The position numbers and the translations under genes were made by a program. Positions 36,340-45,421 of a DNA stretch of 64,000 bases are shown in pieces; the first letter of the stretch is position 1; every line of letters starts with the position of its first letter. Below the pieces are notes generated by a model. That model worked only from the letters and a program-made list of their open reading frames with translations, was not told where the DNA came from and made no database searches. The stretch spans positions 62,001 to 126,000 of the forward strand of contig NC_009475.1 of NCBI RefSeq assembly GCF_000015165.1, written 5' to 3'. Origin of the DNA: Bradyrhizobium sp. BTAi1. Its GTDB lineage: Bacteria > Pseudomonadota > Alphaproteobacteria > Rhizobiales > Xanthobacteraceae.

Positions 36340-36535
36340 GCGACGGTGCGCTTGTTGCATCGCGATGGCAGCAGCATGGAGCGGCTTCCGCCGACGCTGA
36401 ACGCTTGGCCACGGAGGATGGCGCCGCCTTCGGCTCGGCGACGACCGTAGGCGCCGCCCTGTCCTTAGAGGACTGACCGCCGCAGCATCCGTGCCCCGAT
36501 GCGGGCTGGGTTGGTGTATTGGTTTTGCTGGTCAG
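36332..36535 (-). CDS. Small Cys/His-containing protein, possible CTG start
   Basis: A soluble polypeptide of about 67 residues with GHGCCGGQSSKD and, near the end, AAPCCCHRDATS, separated by Ala/Pro-rich sequence. Clusters CCGG and CCCH suggest metal binding. No ATG sits at the natural start. A CTG at 36535 has AGGAGA 6 bp upstream and gives LTSKTNTPTQPASGHG. An ATG at 36607 is the alternative. No family named. Confidence 0.5.
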   Translation of the reverse strand: MTSKTNTPTQPASGHGCCGGQSSKDRAAPTVVAEPKAAPSSVAKRSASAEAAPCCCHRDATSAPSPI

Positions 36536-36600
36536 TTTTGTTCTCCTGACGAACCTTGCTGTGACGCGGAAGAGTAGATTTGGGCGGTTCACGGCGATGA

Positions 36601-36927
36601 TCAACATCCGTGATGATGGCGGCGGGGTCCGGTCTCACCTTTCGCGCTGTCGTGGCCGGCATGCTCGGTGGCCATCACGCCTGCGCCTGCCGGGGGAGCG
36701 CTGTGCATATTGCCAGTCGATGGCACCAGCGTGTTCTCGGAGCCCGGTGCGGCAACGGTCACAATCGGCGTATCCGTCGTCTCGCGACCTGGATCATTTT
36801 GGTCGCCATCGCGCGGCCGCCGATGATCGTTACCGGCATGGGTCGTGCCACAGCCACTTCGGCTGAACATGAAGAGTGCGACCGCGCCAAGCGCAAACCA
36901 GATCCAATTGCTATTGAGCCAACTCAT
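36601..36927 (-). CDS. Small membrane protein with His-rich tail (DUF2933-like)
   Basis: 108 residues from ATG 36927, which has an AAGGAGA site. The frame upstream to 37047 is not supported. A single helix (WIWFALGAVALFMFSRSGCG) resembles DUF2933 proteins. The tail is His/Gly-rich and ends TGPRRHHHGC. Such proteins often stand near copper ATPases. It is followed by the Cys-rich small gene on the same strand. Confidence 0.65.
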   Translation of the reverse strand: MSWLNSNWIWFALGAVALFMFSRSGCGTTHAGNDHRRPRDGDQNDPGRETTDTPIVTVAAPGSENTLVPSTGNMHSAPPAGAGVMATEHAGHDSAKGETGPRRHHHGC

Positions 36928-37153
36928 CGTATTTCTCCTTCTAACTGCGGAATCATCGGCTTCGTTACAACGCGTGTTCCCCCGCGACGCCCTCGGTATC
37001 TGCTCCCCAAAACCTAACAGCACGCCAAGAGCCGGCGACTGGGCCACTCTTGTGCCGGGCAGCTAACGCCGGAACAGCGCTTCTGACATTGAGATGGATT
37101 AAGTTCGAGCGCTCGGGCTCTACTGTATATTCTGAACGTCAGGGGCTGTTTGG

Positions 37154-37167
37154 TTGATCTGCCTCAA
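37154..37167. promoter_or_regulatory. FixK/FNR-like box upstream of the BI-1 gene
   Basis: TTGATCTGCCTCAA (TTGA-N6-TCAA core) is identical to the box at 779 and about 95 bp upstream of the BI-1 start at 37262. It may drive BI-1 and ppk2 together. Confidence 0.6.
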
Positions 37168-37261
37168 TATCGATCAGTGTCGGCTGTGACGTAGATGTCT
37201 CGGCATATCGGAGAGCTCTGTTGGAGGAGCTCGCCAATAGCAGGCAATCAGGAGACCTCCC

Positions 37262-37987
37262 ATGAGCGACCATCACGCACCTGATCTGACAGGGCTTGCA
37301 CGGACGCTCCCCTTGGGGGCCGAAATCGACGCCGGATTGCGGCAGTTTCTGCTTAGCGTTTACAACTATATGGGAGCAGGATTAGTGCTCACCGGGGTTG
37401 TTGCCTATGGGGCTGCCGAAACAGGTCTTTACGCCTCGCTCGTGCAGACGCCACTTCTATTCTGGGTCATCGTGCTGGCGCCACTGGCGCCGGTATTCTT
37501 GTTAAGCTTCCGCATCGAGAAGATGGGCCTTGGCGCCGCGCAAACCGCCTTCTGGACCTACGCCGGCTTGGTCGGATTGTCGCTCGCCGGAATCTTCCTG
37601 ATGTATACCGGCGTCAGCATCGCTCGCACCTTCTTCATCACGGCGGCGACCTTTCTGGCCATGAGCCTCTACGGATATACGACGCGCGCCGATCTCGCGC
37701 GCTTCGGCTCGTTCCTGATGCTGGGCCTGTTCGGCATCATCATTGCCGGCGTGGTGAACCTGTTTCTGGCGTCGTCGGCTTTGCAACTCGCCATCTCGGT
37801 GATCGGGGTCATCGTGTTCGTCGGACTCACGGCCTACGACACACAGCGCATAAAGGAGATCTACCTGGCGAGTGACAATTCTGCAGTTGCCGGCAAGAAG
37901 GCGATCATGGGTGCGCTTGCGCTCTACCTCGATTTTCTCAATTTGTTCATCCTGCTGCTGCAGCTCACCGGCAACCGCCGTCAGTAG
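37262..37987 (+). CDS. Bax inhibitor-1 (BI-1/YccA) family membrane protein
   Basis: 241 residues with seven membrane helices, the usual number. Family marks are VYNYMGAGLVLTGVVAYGA, YTTRADLARFGSFLMLGLFG and TAYDTQRIKEIY, with the acidic residues thought to gate ion leak in this family. It sits in the inner membrane and may modulate FtsH-type proteolysis or calcium leak, which is known only for relatives. A GGAGACC site precedes the ATG. ppk2 follows 26 bp later. Confidence 0.92.
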   Translation: MSDHHAPDLTGLARTLPLGAEIDAGLRQFLLSVYNYMGAGLVLTGVVAYGAAETGLYASLVQTPLLFWVIVLAPLAPVFLLSFRIEKMGLGAAQTAFWTYAGLVGLSLAGIFLMYTGVSIARTFFITAATFLAMSLYGYTTRADLARFGSFLMLGLFGIIIAGVVNLFLASSALQLAISVIGVIVFVGLTAYDTQRIKEIYLASDNSAVAGKKAIMGALALYLDFLNLFILLLQLTGNRRQ

Positions 37988-38013
37988 GACGTCTTGAGGG
38001 ATCGTGAAGCGAA

Positions 38014-38805
38014 ATGGCGAAGAGCATAAAGACGCGTCGCAAGCAAGACGGCCACACACGATACGAGTCAGCGCTGCGCGATCTCCAGATCGAGCTCGTC
38101 AAAGTTCAAAAACACGTCATAAAGCACGATCACAAGGTGCTGGTCATATTCGAGGGCCGTGACGCGGCCGGAAAAGACGGGACGATCAAGCGGATCGTCG
38201 AGCATCTCAGCCCGCGGGAAACCCGTGTTGTGGCCCTTGGCAAGCCGTCAGATCGGGACACCACTTCCTGGTACTTTCAGCGCTATGCGACACATCTTCC
38301 TGCAGCGCAGGAGTTAATTCTCTTCAACCGAAGCTGGTACAACCGCGCCGGCGTGGAACGGGTAATGAAGTTCTGCACGGATCGCGAGTATGAGCGCTTC
38401 ATGGAAGATGTTCTTCCCTTCGAGCACATGTTGATCGGATCCGGAATTCAGATCATGAAGTACTACCTCGACATCACGAAGAAGGAGCAGAAGCGACGAC
38501 TCAAGGACCGGCGGCACGACCCGCTGAAGCAATGGAAAACGAGTGCCATTGACGAAGTGGCGGTGAAGCACTGGGACGACTACACCGAGGCGCGCGATGA
38601 GATGCTGGCACGCACTTCAAGTCCGTTGTCCCCGTGGATTGTGGTGCGGGCGGACGACAAGCACCTTGCGCACTTGAACGTCATCCGGGATATGCTGACG
38701 CGCCTGGAGTGTCCGCAGACCGACAAGCATCTTGCAGTGCCGGATCTCGGCGTCGTCTTCCCATACGATGAGACGCACGCCCAAGCCGGGCTTCTGGCGA
38801 AATGA
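38014..38805 (+). CDS. ppk2: Polyphosphate kinase 2
   Basis: 263 residues, a single-domain PPK2. Walker A is in VIFEGRDAAGKDGTIKRIVE. The lid and Walker B regions are FNRSWYNRAGVERVM and LPFEHMLIGSGIQIMKYYL, with DITKKEQKRR following. PPK2 moves phosphate between polyphosphate and nucleoside diphosphates, making ATP or GTP when polyphosphate is used. Placed after BI-1 with a short gap, behind a FixK-like box, it fits an energy reserve used at low oxygen. Confidence 0.95.
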   Translation: MAKSIKTRRKQDGHTRYESALRDLQIELVKVQKHVIKHDHKVLVIFEGRDAAGKDGTIKRIVEHLSPRETRVVALGKPSDRDTTSWYFQRYATHLPAAQELILFNRSWYNRAGVERVMKFCTDREYERFMEDVLPFEHMLIGSGIQIMKYYLDITKKEQKRRLKDRRHDPLKQWKTSAIDEVAVKHWDDYTEARDEMLARTSSPLSPWIVVRADDKHLAHLNVIRDMLTRLECPQTDKHLAVPDLGVVFPYDETHAQAGLLAK

Positions 38806-38821
38806 CCAGCGTAGCTATTTT

Positions 38822-39275
38822 CTAACGAATTTGTCTTTCGGCTTCTCGCGTCCCGTCGCTAATTCGGTCACTCGGATGCAGTACCACCTGGGTTCTGACT
38901 GGAAGCGCTGCGAGCACCTCCGCGATCCGATTGTTGCGATGGCCGATTTTGACGACCTTTGTTTGCGCCCGCCCGTTGTCCGCGTACACCGCCCACTCGT
39001 TGCCTTTTCGAAACAGCGCACTGACCGGCACGTCCATCGTCTGCGCTCCAGTTGGCAAGCTGCGACCATGCCTCGGGCGGATCGTCAAAATCGATGGTGA
39101 CGCACACCCGTTGCTCCTCGATGCCAGGCGTGGACTACCTTTAGAAAGCCGGCCGGGTCAATACGGACCACCTTTCCCTGTATCGCTGGGCCGCCCCAAC
39201 CGTCGATCCTGACCGTTGCGCCGACCTTGATCTGCACCGCATCGGTCGAGAGCAAATCGGCCCATGCTGGGCCTG
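38822..39275 (-). pseudogene. Fragment of an RND/HlyD-family efflux adaptor
   Basis: On the minus strand the pieces AVQIKVGATVRIDGWGGPAI, KVVRIDPAGF, RVRVTIDFDDPPEAW, VPVSALFRKGNEWAVYADNG and QVVLHPSDRISDGT align in order with the beta-barrel and C-terminal part of a membrane-fusion (CusB-like) protein. A stop and frameshifts near 39090-39150 separate them. The N-terminus is missing, so the gene is dead. It may once have paired with the RND fragment at 52 kb. Confidence 0.75.
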
Positions 39276-39369
39276 CCGCGCTCGATCATCAGCCCGGTCC
39301 AGTTCCCGCGCCACACGGGCTCCGATGGTACCGAACGACCGGTGATCGCTCGACTTTGCGTCGGACCAG

Positions 39370-39930
39370 CTGACCTGCGGCCGCCGCTTCCGCATTCCGA
39401 CCGTCGTTGATATTGTACCCGCGAGTGCCTGGCGATCGTGGCGGACACCACGCTCTCCGGCATCCCATGAGGGCGATCGCCCACAACGCCGCCACTTAGG
39501 CTATCGGCGGCTGTATGTGCTGCTCAGGCGGGGCTCTTCCGGCTCACCGGGAAGAGAAGCTGACAGTGCGCCGCCGCGGCGGCCGCAAGCGGGCGATCGG
39601 ACCAGGGCGCCAATGCTGCGTCGGCGAAGGCTGGCATCGTCAGCCCGGGTCGTCCGATATCGCATGCTCATGCGGCAGCAGCCGATGGTTTTACACGCCA
39701 GCCGTTCGCTCATCCGAATTCCTCTCGCAGATGCACGACAGCTTCCCGTTTCCCCGCGGGCGCCGCCACTTCTTTCCCAAGAGGTCCTTGAGCGCCGCGG
39801 GAATAAGCCCGAGGGGCAAGAGGTCCCCTGGCGATCGGTCGAGGCACCCCCCCAATATTTGGAAGACTTGCGGAGAAATGGCCGTTTCGCGAACCAACCC
39901 TCAAGCTATATTAAGTGCAATCGGCTGAAG
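39370..39930. pseudogene. Scraps of IS3-family transposase on both strands
   Basis: On the plus strand, CGRRFRIPTVVD-like sequence near 39380 and a piece reading KLTVRRRGGRKRAI near 39560 match orfB of the IS3 element at 19.8-20.6 kb. On the minus strand, near 39690-39800, PAGKREAVVHLREEFG, preceded by ALKDLLGKK-type codons, matches the orfA/orfB junction. No frame is intact. They show at least two insertions that later broke up. Confidence 0.65.
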
Positions 39931-39964
39931 GATTCGGCAAACGGCCGCACAAGGGGCTTAGTTC

Positions 39965-41257
39965 GTGGATCAGAGTTGGGTCGGAGACCTCATTAGGCAC
40001 TGGAGAGACGACGAACGCGGGACCTACCGGAGCTGGTTCCTGTGGGAGGAGCGGATCAAGAACTTCAGGTCTATCCGGCGCGGGCTCCAGGAGGTGATCG
40101 CAGAAATCAAGGCCGACACCTTCGGTAACACATATAGGGGCTCTTCCCTGGAGACGGTGCTCGACTCGATCGCCGAGCAGCGGCAAGTATTCAAGGGTGC
40201 CGATCACGCGTTTATGTGGAAGCCGAAACTGCGCATTCCTGACATTTATGAGAGCCGTCCAAACCAAGCCGCCTTTGGCCGATTTCTCGACTCTTGCCTT
40301 TGCTGCAATACCGAGGAGCAAGTGCTCGATGCAATCCGAACGCTAGATCAGGCGACAATCAAAGGCCTCGGGCCGGCTGCCGCGAATCTGCTCTATTTTT
40401 TGCATCCGACAATCACGCCCCCGTTCAATACGGCCATCGTAAAAGGCTACAACGCGTTGACGAACGCGGGCGTCAAGCTCGGCCGGTGGGATCAGTATCT
40501 GGCGATGAGAAAAGGGATTCTGACGCTGAACTCCCAACATCGGAGCTTGCTGTCGAACGATTTGGGCGCAGCCGCCGCATTCCTGTTCGATCTGGGCGCG
40601 GAACGCTATCCGCTGCCGCAGCAGGAGATGAACGGCTCGCTCGATGCTTGGAAGGCAGATCTTGAGCAGGTCCGGGCCGAATCCGCCGCAGCGACGAAAG
40701 CTGCAGCTCTCGCTCGCGACGCCGACCACACCCACACCGAAATACAGGGATGGCTACGAGATCTTGGAATGGCATTGGGTTATGGCGTATGGATCGCCTC
40801 GAATGATTCCTCGCGGTCCCACGGTAACGGACGGCTCGGTGACGGCTGTCTTACGCAGTTGCCCGGCAAGATTGCAGATGCGGCGGCAGGCGAAACCATC
40901 AAATTGATTGACGTTCTTTGGATCGACGCCCAGGGAAGTGTCGCCGCGGCGTTTGAGGTTGAGCATACGACCAGCATCTACTCCGGCATCGTGAGAATGC
41001 TCGACCTTGCTCTTGGTATAGAAGGCGCTGCCGCTCATCACTTCTTTCTCGTTGCGCCGGATGATCGGGAAGGCGAGGTGCGGAGGCAATTCAGCCGACC
41101 CGCGTTCTCCCGCGTGTCCGAGTTGAATTTACGATATCTTCCATATAGCGAACTTCGAAATCATCGGGAATCGATTGCCCGTTTCGGTGACGGCCTCAAG
41201 GGCGTGCTTGCGATCGCAAGACCGATTACTTCAGTTCCGCCACCCGCCACAATATAA
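39965..41257 (+). CDS. Putative HhH/PD-(D/E)xK-type nuclease, unknown specificity
   Basis: 430 residues from a GTG with an AAGGGG site. The N-terminal half is helical and has IKGLGPAAANLLYFLHPT, then PPFNTAIVKGYNAL, like a helix-hairpin-helix DNA-binding fold. A coiled segment follows (~220-245). The C-terminal part has LIDVLWIDAQ, then AAFEVEHTTSIYSGIVRMLD. This acidic D...ExE pattern with a following His is seen in PD-(D/E)xK restriction-like enzymes. Convergent with two tandem XRE regulators. A defence or restriction role is inference; no methylase is nearby. Confidence 0.6.
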   Translation: MDQSWVGDLIRHWRDDERGTYRSWFLWEERIKNFRSIRRGLQEVIAEIKADTFGNTYRGSSLETVLDSIAEQRQVFKGADHAFMWKPKLRIPDIYESRPNQAAFGRFLDSCLCCNTEEQVLDAIRTLDQATIKGLGPAAANLLYFLHPTITPPFNTAIVKGYNALTNAGVKLGRWDQYLAMRKGILTLNSQHRSLLSNDLGAAAAFLFDLGAERYPLPQQEMNGSLDAWKADLEQVRAESAAATKAAALARDADHTHTEIQGWLRDLGMALGYGVWIASNDSSRSHGNGRLGDGCLTQLPGKIADAAAGETIKLIDVLWIDAQGSVAAAFEVEHTTSIYSGIVRMLDLALGIEGAAAHHFFLVAPDDREGEVRRQFSRPAFSRVSELNLRYLPYSELRNHRESIARFGDGLKGVLAIARPITSVPPPATI

Positions 41258-41445
41258 GGCGTCGCATTGCACGACGGCAGGGTGTCCGAAGCGTCGATCT
41301 GAGGGGCCGCCCGCCACGATTAGCTCAGGCAGCTTGGGGGTGGAGCGCTGCCGCAAATGCTTCCGCTGAAGCAACAGTTCGGCTGGTACGAGCGCCGTTG
41401 TTGCACGCGCGGCATATCTGGTCCTCGACCATGAAGTGCAAACGG

Positions 41446-41877
41446 CTATGCCGGCTTTGCACAACTCCGTCTGTTGCATTCTTCCAAAAGCTCTGGGCTC
41501 TCCCAAATGACCGAGCCGTCTTCCGCAAGAATGAATGGACTAGAGAGCAAGGGATCAAGTCCCGAACGGCAGGCTTCTTCGATGGCAGCTTCGTTGTTGG
41601 GGTGACGGTCACAGCGCCGAAGGGCGACGCAGTAGGGTTCGTCGGACTGCTGCAATATCGGGCCATCGGCATACACGAGAATCACGGGACCGAAATCCGG
41701 ACGCTGTTGCCAGCGTCGTGTGATCTCCTGGCAAGCGAGCTCGACGGCTCTTGAAATCGGCCTGACTTCTCGCTCCCAATTTTGGAAGCCGCCCCGATTT
41801 ATTCCAAGCTTCTCGGCAGCCTCAAACTGATTGAATCCATGTTTTTTCCGCCACTTTTTTAAATCCCAGGAATCCAA
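41446..41877 (-). CDS. XRE-family regulator with shared C-terminal domain (copy 1)
   Basis: 143 residues. An N-terminal helix-turn-helix reads LKKWRKKHGFNQFEAAEKLG, then INRGGFQNWEREVRPI. A C-terminal domain of about 75 residues has RRWQQRPDFGPVILVYADGP and SVIWESPELLEEC. The neighbour at 41986-42411 has the same architecture. Its 3' end faces the nuclease-like gene. Likely a DNA-binding regulator; target unknown. Confidence 0.8.
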   Translation of the reverse strand: MDSWDLKKWRKKHGFNQFEAAEKLGINRGGFQNWEREVRPISRAVELACQEITRRWQQRPDFGPVILVYADGPILQQSDEPYCVALRRCDRHPNNEAAIEEACRSGLDPLLSSPFILAEDGSVIWESPELLEECNRRSCAKPA

Positions 41878-41985
41878 CTCGCCACCTTTTATGAGATCAA
41901 ACGCATTGAATGGGCCTGCCTAAAGCAATTCCTAGAATTCCCAACGTAACTCCAACTTTGCTGAATTCTGCCTGCCTCGCAGCTC

Positions 41986-42411
41986 CTAACCTTGCAAATG
42001 CAGCTTTTCGCATTCTTCCATTAGCTGAGGTCCGCCCCAGATGATGAGGTTGGTGTCATCGAGTATCAGCGGATTAAAGAAGTTTGAGCTGCTTCTCAGT
42101 TCCAAGACCCTGAGGAAGGCAGCATTGTTGTCGAGGTACCGTCTGCAGAATAGAGTCGGCAGCCGATCCACGCGATCTTGCGTCGGCGAGAGCGGAGCGC
42201 TCGCGTAGACGAGGGTAACGGGCCCGAACCCGGGACGTTGCTTCCAACGTCGCAAGAGTTGCCGGGAAGCCAAATCGACCGCGACCGGAACCGGCGTGAT
42301 CTCATATTCCCAGTTTTGAATGGTTGGTCTAGTGACCCCGAATTCATTCGCCGCCTGCTCCTGCGTGTAATTCAGAAGTTTGCGCCATTTCTTCAGCTCA
42401 AGTCCGTTCAT
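41986..42411 (-). CDS. XRE-family regulator with shared C-terminal domain (copy 2)
   Basis: 141 residues from ATG 42411, which has a GGAGA site. The frame to 42441 is less likely. The helix-turn-helix reads LKKWRKLLNYTQEQAANEFG, then VTRPTIQNWEYEITPV. The C-terminal domain has LRRWKQRPGFGPVTLVYASA, LPTLFCRRYLDNNAA and NLIIWGGPQLMEEC. It shares motif order with the downstream copy but is clearly diverged, so it is an old tandem duplication. Confidence 0.8.
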   Translation of the reverse strand: MNGLELKKWRKLLNYTQEQAANEFGVTRPTIQNWEYEITPVPVAVDLASRQLLRRWKQRPGFGPVTLVYASAPLSPTQDRVDRLPTLFCRRYLDNNAAFLRVLELRSSSNFFNPLILDDTNLIIWGGPQLMEECEKLHLQG

Positions 42412-42818
42412 GGCAATCTCCAGAGATCGATAAAAAACCACATAGCAATCGGCTCTTCCACCACAGATTTACCGAGTTCTGGGTCTTGAGGACCCCAAAA
42501 TTCAAGCCTTGCAAAGGGAGGACAGCGACCAAGAAGGTGCGGGTGTTGCGTAGATGGCGCGGGAAACTGGGGGATCGGAAATCGCGCATGTTCCTGACGA
42601 GCGTTACTTCTGTGGCGCGCATGCAACACTCGTCAGCGAAACTCGCGCAGAGCGTTCGAAATGACCAACTCTTAGGCAAATGCCCGCGTTTATGGCTTCA
42701 CGATTCTGCTATTTTTCAGCAAGGTCGTTGCCGGAAAGAGTTTCCAGCAGTCGCTAAGTACCTTGCCCTTCGTGGCGCTCGGCAATGGGGCTGAAGTTCA
42801 ACGGTGATGGGGATCGTC
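42412..42818. other. Intergenic, no supportable gene
   Basis: I see only short overlapping frames here. The stretch would hold the promoters of the XRE gene (minus) and of the outer-membrane protein gene (plus). No FixK-like box was found. Confidence 0.4.
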
Positions 42819-43808
42819 ATGAAGAGATTGGTTTTGGTCGCAGCAGTGCTTGCGATGACGGCAAGCTCGACTTTTGCGGCCGATATGGCTGTGAAAGCTG
42901 TCAAGGCTCCGCCGCCGGCGCCGTTCGATCCTTGGGATTTCGCCTTCGGCAGCGCGATCATGAACGACTACATCTTCCGCGGCGTCACCCAGTCCAATCA
43001 CAAGCCCTCCGTCGCGGCCTATTTTGAGCCGCGCTACAACGTCACCAAGGACCTGCAGCTGTATGTTGGCCTCGCCGGCGAGAGCATCTCGTTCACCAAC
43101 CGGCCCGCTGCTGAAATCGATATCTACGGCGGTATTCGTCCGACCTTCGGGGCATTTGCCTTCGATATCGGCGTCTGGGGCTACCTGTATCCGGGCGGCA
43201 CCTGCTTCTTCGGCGCCCCGTTTGATGCCGCCGGTAAGGCGGTCAGCGCGGAATGCGCAGCCAACGCCCTCCCCAATGGTAACACCATGAAGAAGGACGT
43301 CAGCTTTTTCGAGGCCTATGGAAAGGTCAGCTACACAATCAATGAAAACTGGCAGTTCGGCTTGAACGAGTACTACTCGCCGAATTTCCTGAACTCAGGC
43401 GCCTGGGGCAACTATTCTTCGATCACCGGCAAGTACACCGCCCCGAGCACGATCTTCGGCAGCAGCGGCGTTGGCATGTATGTCTCCGGTGAGTTCGGGC
43501 GGCAGTGGTTTGGAACGACCGACAGCTTCTACGGTGTCCCGGCTTTCCCGAATGGCATCCACTATGCTGATTACAACACTTGGAACATCGGCGTAGGTTT
43601 TACCTACAAGGTGTTCGCGCTGGACCTGCGCTATTCCGACACCGATTTGTCGAAGGGTAATTGCAGCGCTTTCACGGGTTCTTTCAACGCTTCCGGAACG
43701 ACCAACGTCACCCCGATCAATCCGCTCGGGACAGGTTCGAATTGGTGCGGCGCGGCCGGTATCGTCAAGCTCTCGGCTGACCTGACCGCGATGACCAGCC
43801 TGAAGTAA
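42819..43808 (+). CDS. TIGR02001-type outer-membrane protein
   Basis: 329 residues from ATG 42819. GTG and ATG codons at 42804 and 42807 are alternatives. A signal peptide ends STFAADM. The body alternates short beta strands: FAFGSAIMNDYIFRGVTQSN (family signature), EPRYNVTKDLQLYVGLAGES, GIRPTFGAFAFDIGVWGYLY and IGVGFTYKVFALDLRYSDTD. The pattern fits a beta-barrel of the family found in many alphaproteobacteria. Its role is not known. An IS3 element is inserted 36 bp after its stop. Confidence 0.85.
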   Translation: MKRLVLVAAVLAMTASSTFAADMAVKAVKAPPPAPFDPWDFAFGSAIMNDYIFRGVTQSNHKPSVAAYFEPRYNVTKDLQLYVGLAGESISFTNRPAAEIDIYGGIRPTFGAFAFDIGVWGYLYPGGTCFFGAPFDAAGKAVSAECAANALPNGNTMKKDVSFFEAYGKVSYTINENWQFGLNEYYSPNFLNSGAWGNYSSITGKYTAPSTIFGSSGVGMYVSGEFGRQWFGTTDSFYGVPAFPNGIHYADYNTWNIGVGFTYKVFALDLRYSDTDLSKGNCSAFTGSFNASGTTNVTPINPLGTGSNWCGAAGIVKLSADLTAMTSLK

Positions 43809-43880
43809 GTCATTCTCTCAAGACCTCGGGGGCGGCAGAGCGATTGACCTGACGGATATTTTGGACCAGCGGGATAGAGA

Positions 43881-44747
43881 CTACTGCATCGCTGCGCTCC
43901 GATCCAGATGCTGCAGTGTCGGCGCCGATGTTTGCGGCGCCGGGGGCCGGTAGCTCAGCGATGAGTGCGGTCGGATCGTGTTGAAGTGCTTGCGCCATTG
44001 CTCGATGACGACAGTGGCCTCCTTCAGGCTGTAAAAGATTTCACCGTTCAGGCATTCGTCGCGCAGTTTGCCGTTGAAGGACTCGCAGTAGCCGTTTTCC
44101 CATGGGCTGCCGGGCGCAATGTAGAGCGTCTTTGCTCCGAGCTTGGCGAACCAGTTGCGCACGACCTTGGCTGTCATCTCCGCGCCGTTGTCCGACCGGA
44201 TGTGTTCTGGCACACCGCGTTCGAGCATTACGTCGGCCATCGTCTCGATGACACCGAAGCTGTTGATCCGGCGAGCCACCCTGATTGCCAGGCATTCCCG
44301 GGTGAACTCGTCGATCAAAGTCATCAACCGCAGCTTGCGCCCATCGTGGGTCTGCGCCTCGACGAAGTCGTAGCTCCAGACATGATTACGATGCTGCGGC
44401 CTCAAACGGATGCAGGATCCGTCGTTGAGCCAGAGCCGACCCCGCGGCTTCTGCTTCCTGGGTACCTTTAGCCCCTCACGGCGCCAGATCCGCTGGACCC
44501 GATCACATCCGACGTGCCAGCCGGCATCGACCAGCAGCGACGTGATCCGACGATAGCCATATCGCCCATATTGGGACGCGAGAGAGATAATCGCTCTCGT
44601 CAACGCATCCTCATCAGATCGAACGATGGTGGCGTATCGCTGTGTTCCGCGGTGCTGGCCGACGATCCGGCAGGCCTGGCGTTCGGAGAGACCGTACTTC
44701 CCTCGAATGCCATCGACCGCCTGCCGGCGCCGTTCGGGGCTTATAAG
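43881..44747 (-). CDS. IS3-family transposase OrfB (via -1 frameshift)
   Basis: The part downstream of the slip site gives about 288 residues. After [20 protein letters not shown] comes an rve DDE core: [20 protein letters not shown] with the first Asp, IRSDNGAEM with the second and [16 protein letters not shown] with the Glu. The ending [18 protein letters not shown] is typical. It would be made as an OrfAB fusion. A TTG at 44603 could give a shorter free product. Confidence 0.88.
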   Translation of the reverse strand, partial: LISPERRRQAVDGIRGKYGLSERQACRIVGQHRGTQRYATIVRSDEDALTRAIISLASQYGRYGYRRITSLLVDAGWHVGCDRVQRIWRREGLKVPRKQKPRGRLWLNDGSCIRLRPQHRNHVWSYDFVEAQTHDGRKLRLMTLIDEFTRECLAIRVARRINSFGVIETMADVMLERGVPEHIRSDNGAEMTAKVVRNWFAKLGAKTLYIAPGSPWENGYCESFNGKLRDECLNGEIFYSLKEATVVIEQWRKHFNTIRPHSSLSYRPPAPQTSAPTLQHLDRSAAMQ

Positions 44748-45025
44748 TTTCCCGAGGCAACGTCCTTGAGCACCTGCTTCTCCAGCGACAGATCGGCAAC
44801 GAGACGCTTGAGGCGGATATTCTCCCGCTCCAGATCCTTCATCCGCTTCGCCTGATCGAGCTCAAGACCACCGTATTCCTTTCGCCAGCGATAATAACTC
44901 TGCTGCGAAATTCCGGCTTCCCGGCAGGCCACCGGCGCGGCCTTGCCCTGCGACATCAACACTTCAATCTGGCGCAGCAGCACCACGATCTGCTCCGCAT
45001 TGAACCTCTTCTTCGGCATGATCAA
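44741..45025 (-). CDS. IS3-family transposase OrfA
   Basis: 94 residues: a helix-turn-helix ([37 protein letters not shown]) and a leucine-zipper-like helix ([20 protein letters not shown]) that mediates dimer formation. OrfA binds the element's ends. It carries the slippery heptamer near its 3' end and stops at 44741. Confidence 0.9.
   Translation of the reverse strand: MIMPKKRFNAEQIVVLLRQIEVLMSQGKAAPVACREAGISQQSYYRWRKEYGGLELDQAKRMKDLERENIRLKRLVADLSLEKQVLKDVASGNL
44747..44753 (-). promoter_or_regulatory. Programmed -1 ribosomal frameshift heptamer
   Basis: Read on the minus strand the bases are G GGA AAC in the OrfA frame, a perfect X XXY YYZ heptamer just before the OrfA stop (TAA at 44741). 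A -1 slip puts ribosomes into the OrfB frame (reading CTT ATA AGC). Confidence 0.7.
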
Positions 45026-45179
45026 AGCTCCTTTCCAAGCTCACTTTCTCACAAAGCTTGGTTCAAAAAAGCCCGGTCAGGTCACCTCGAGCAATGATCG
45101 ATCGCGACAATGGCGGTTGCCGCCAGTTTGTCTTAGAGGAGCCGATACAGCGCCGCCGCCGAGCCTTCATCGAGGCAAG

Positions 45180-45370
45180 CGGGGCTCTTCGATCGGCTAG
45201 ACGATGATGATGAAGGTGGGCGCTTCTGCTAGGCGAACGAACGATCGGCTGCTGCGGCTGGAAACTCGGCCTTGAAGCCCGCCGTGTTGACGGACAAGCT
45301 CATCGACGAAGACATCGATCGACCGGACGGGATTGTCCTCCCCAAATGGTCATCCAGATTATATCCACCA
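45180..45370 (-). pseudogene. N-terminal scrap of an IS1182-type transposase
   Basis: On the minus strand GEDNPVRSIDVFVDEL reads like the start of IS1182-family transposases, where a D(N)PVRVID-FVDELDL motif precedes the DNA-binding domain. The sequence soon loses similarity. No intact frame. The rest of 45085-45421 shows no gene. Confidence 0.45.
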
Positions 45371-45421
45371 ACAAAATAGTTGATCGTCATCCGGGGTAAG
45401 TCTCCCGGAACCGGGGAAGTC

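Larger units (their letters stand above)
43845..45084 (-). mobile_element. IS3-family insertion sequence
   Basis: About 1240 bp. The ends share an imperfect inverted repeat, TGACCTGACGGATATTTTGG at the left and TGACCTGACCGGGCTTTTTT at the right (read inverted). Both genes, orfA and orfB, are open and overlap through a frameshift. I find no matching target duplication next to these ends, so the true ends may differ by a few bases, or recombination has occurred. Confidence 0.82.

Noticed and set aside
43838..45090. Target duplication around the IS3 element
   Set aside because: I compared the bases next to both ends and found no convincing match, so none is reported.
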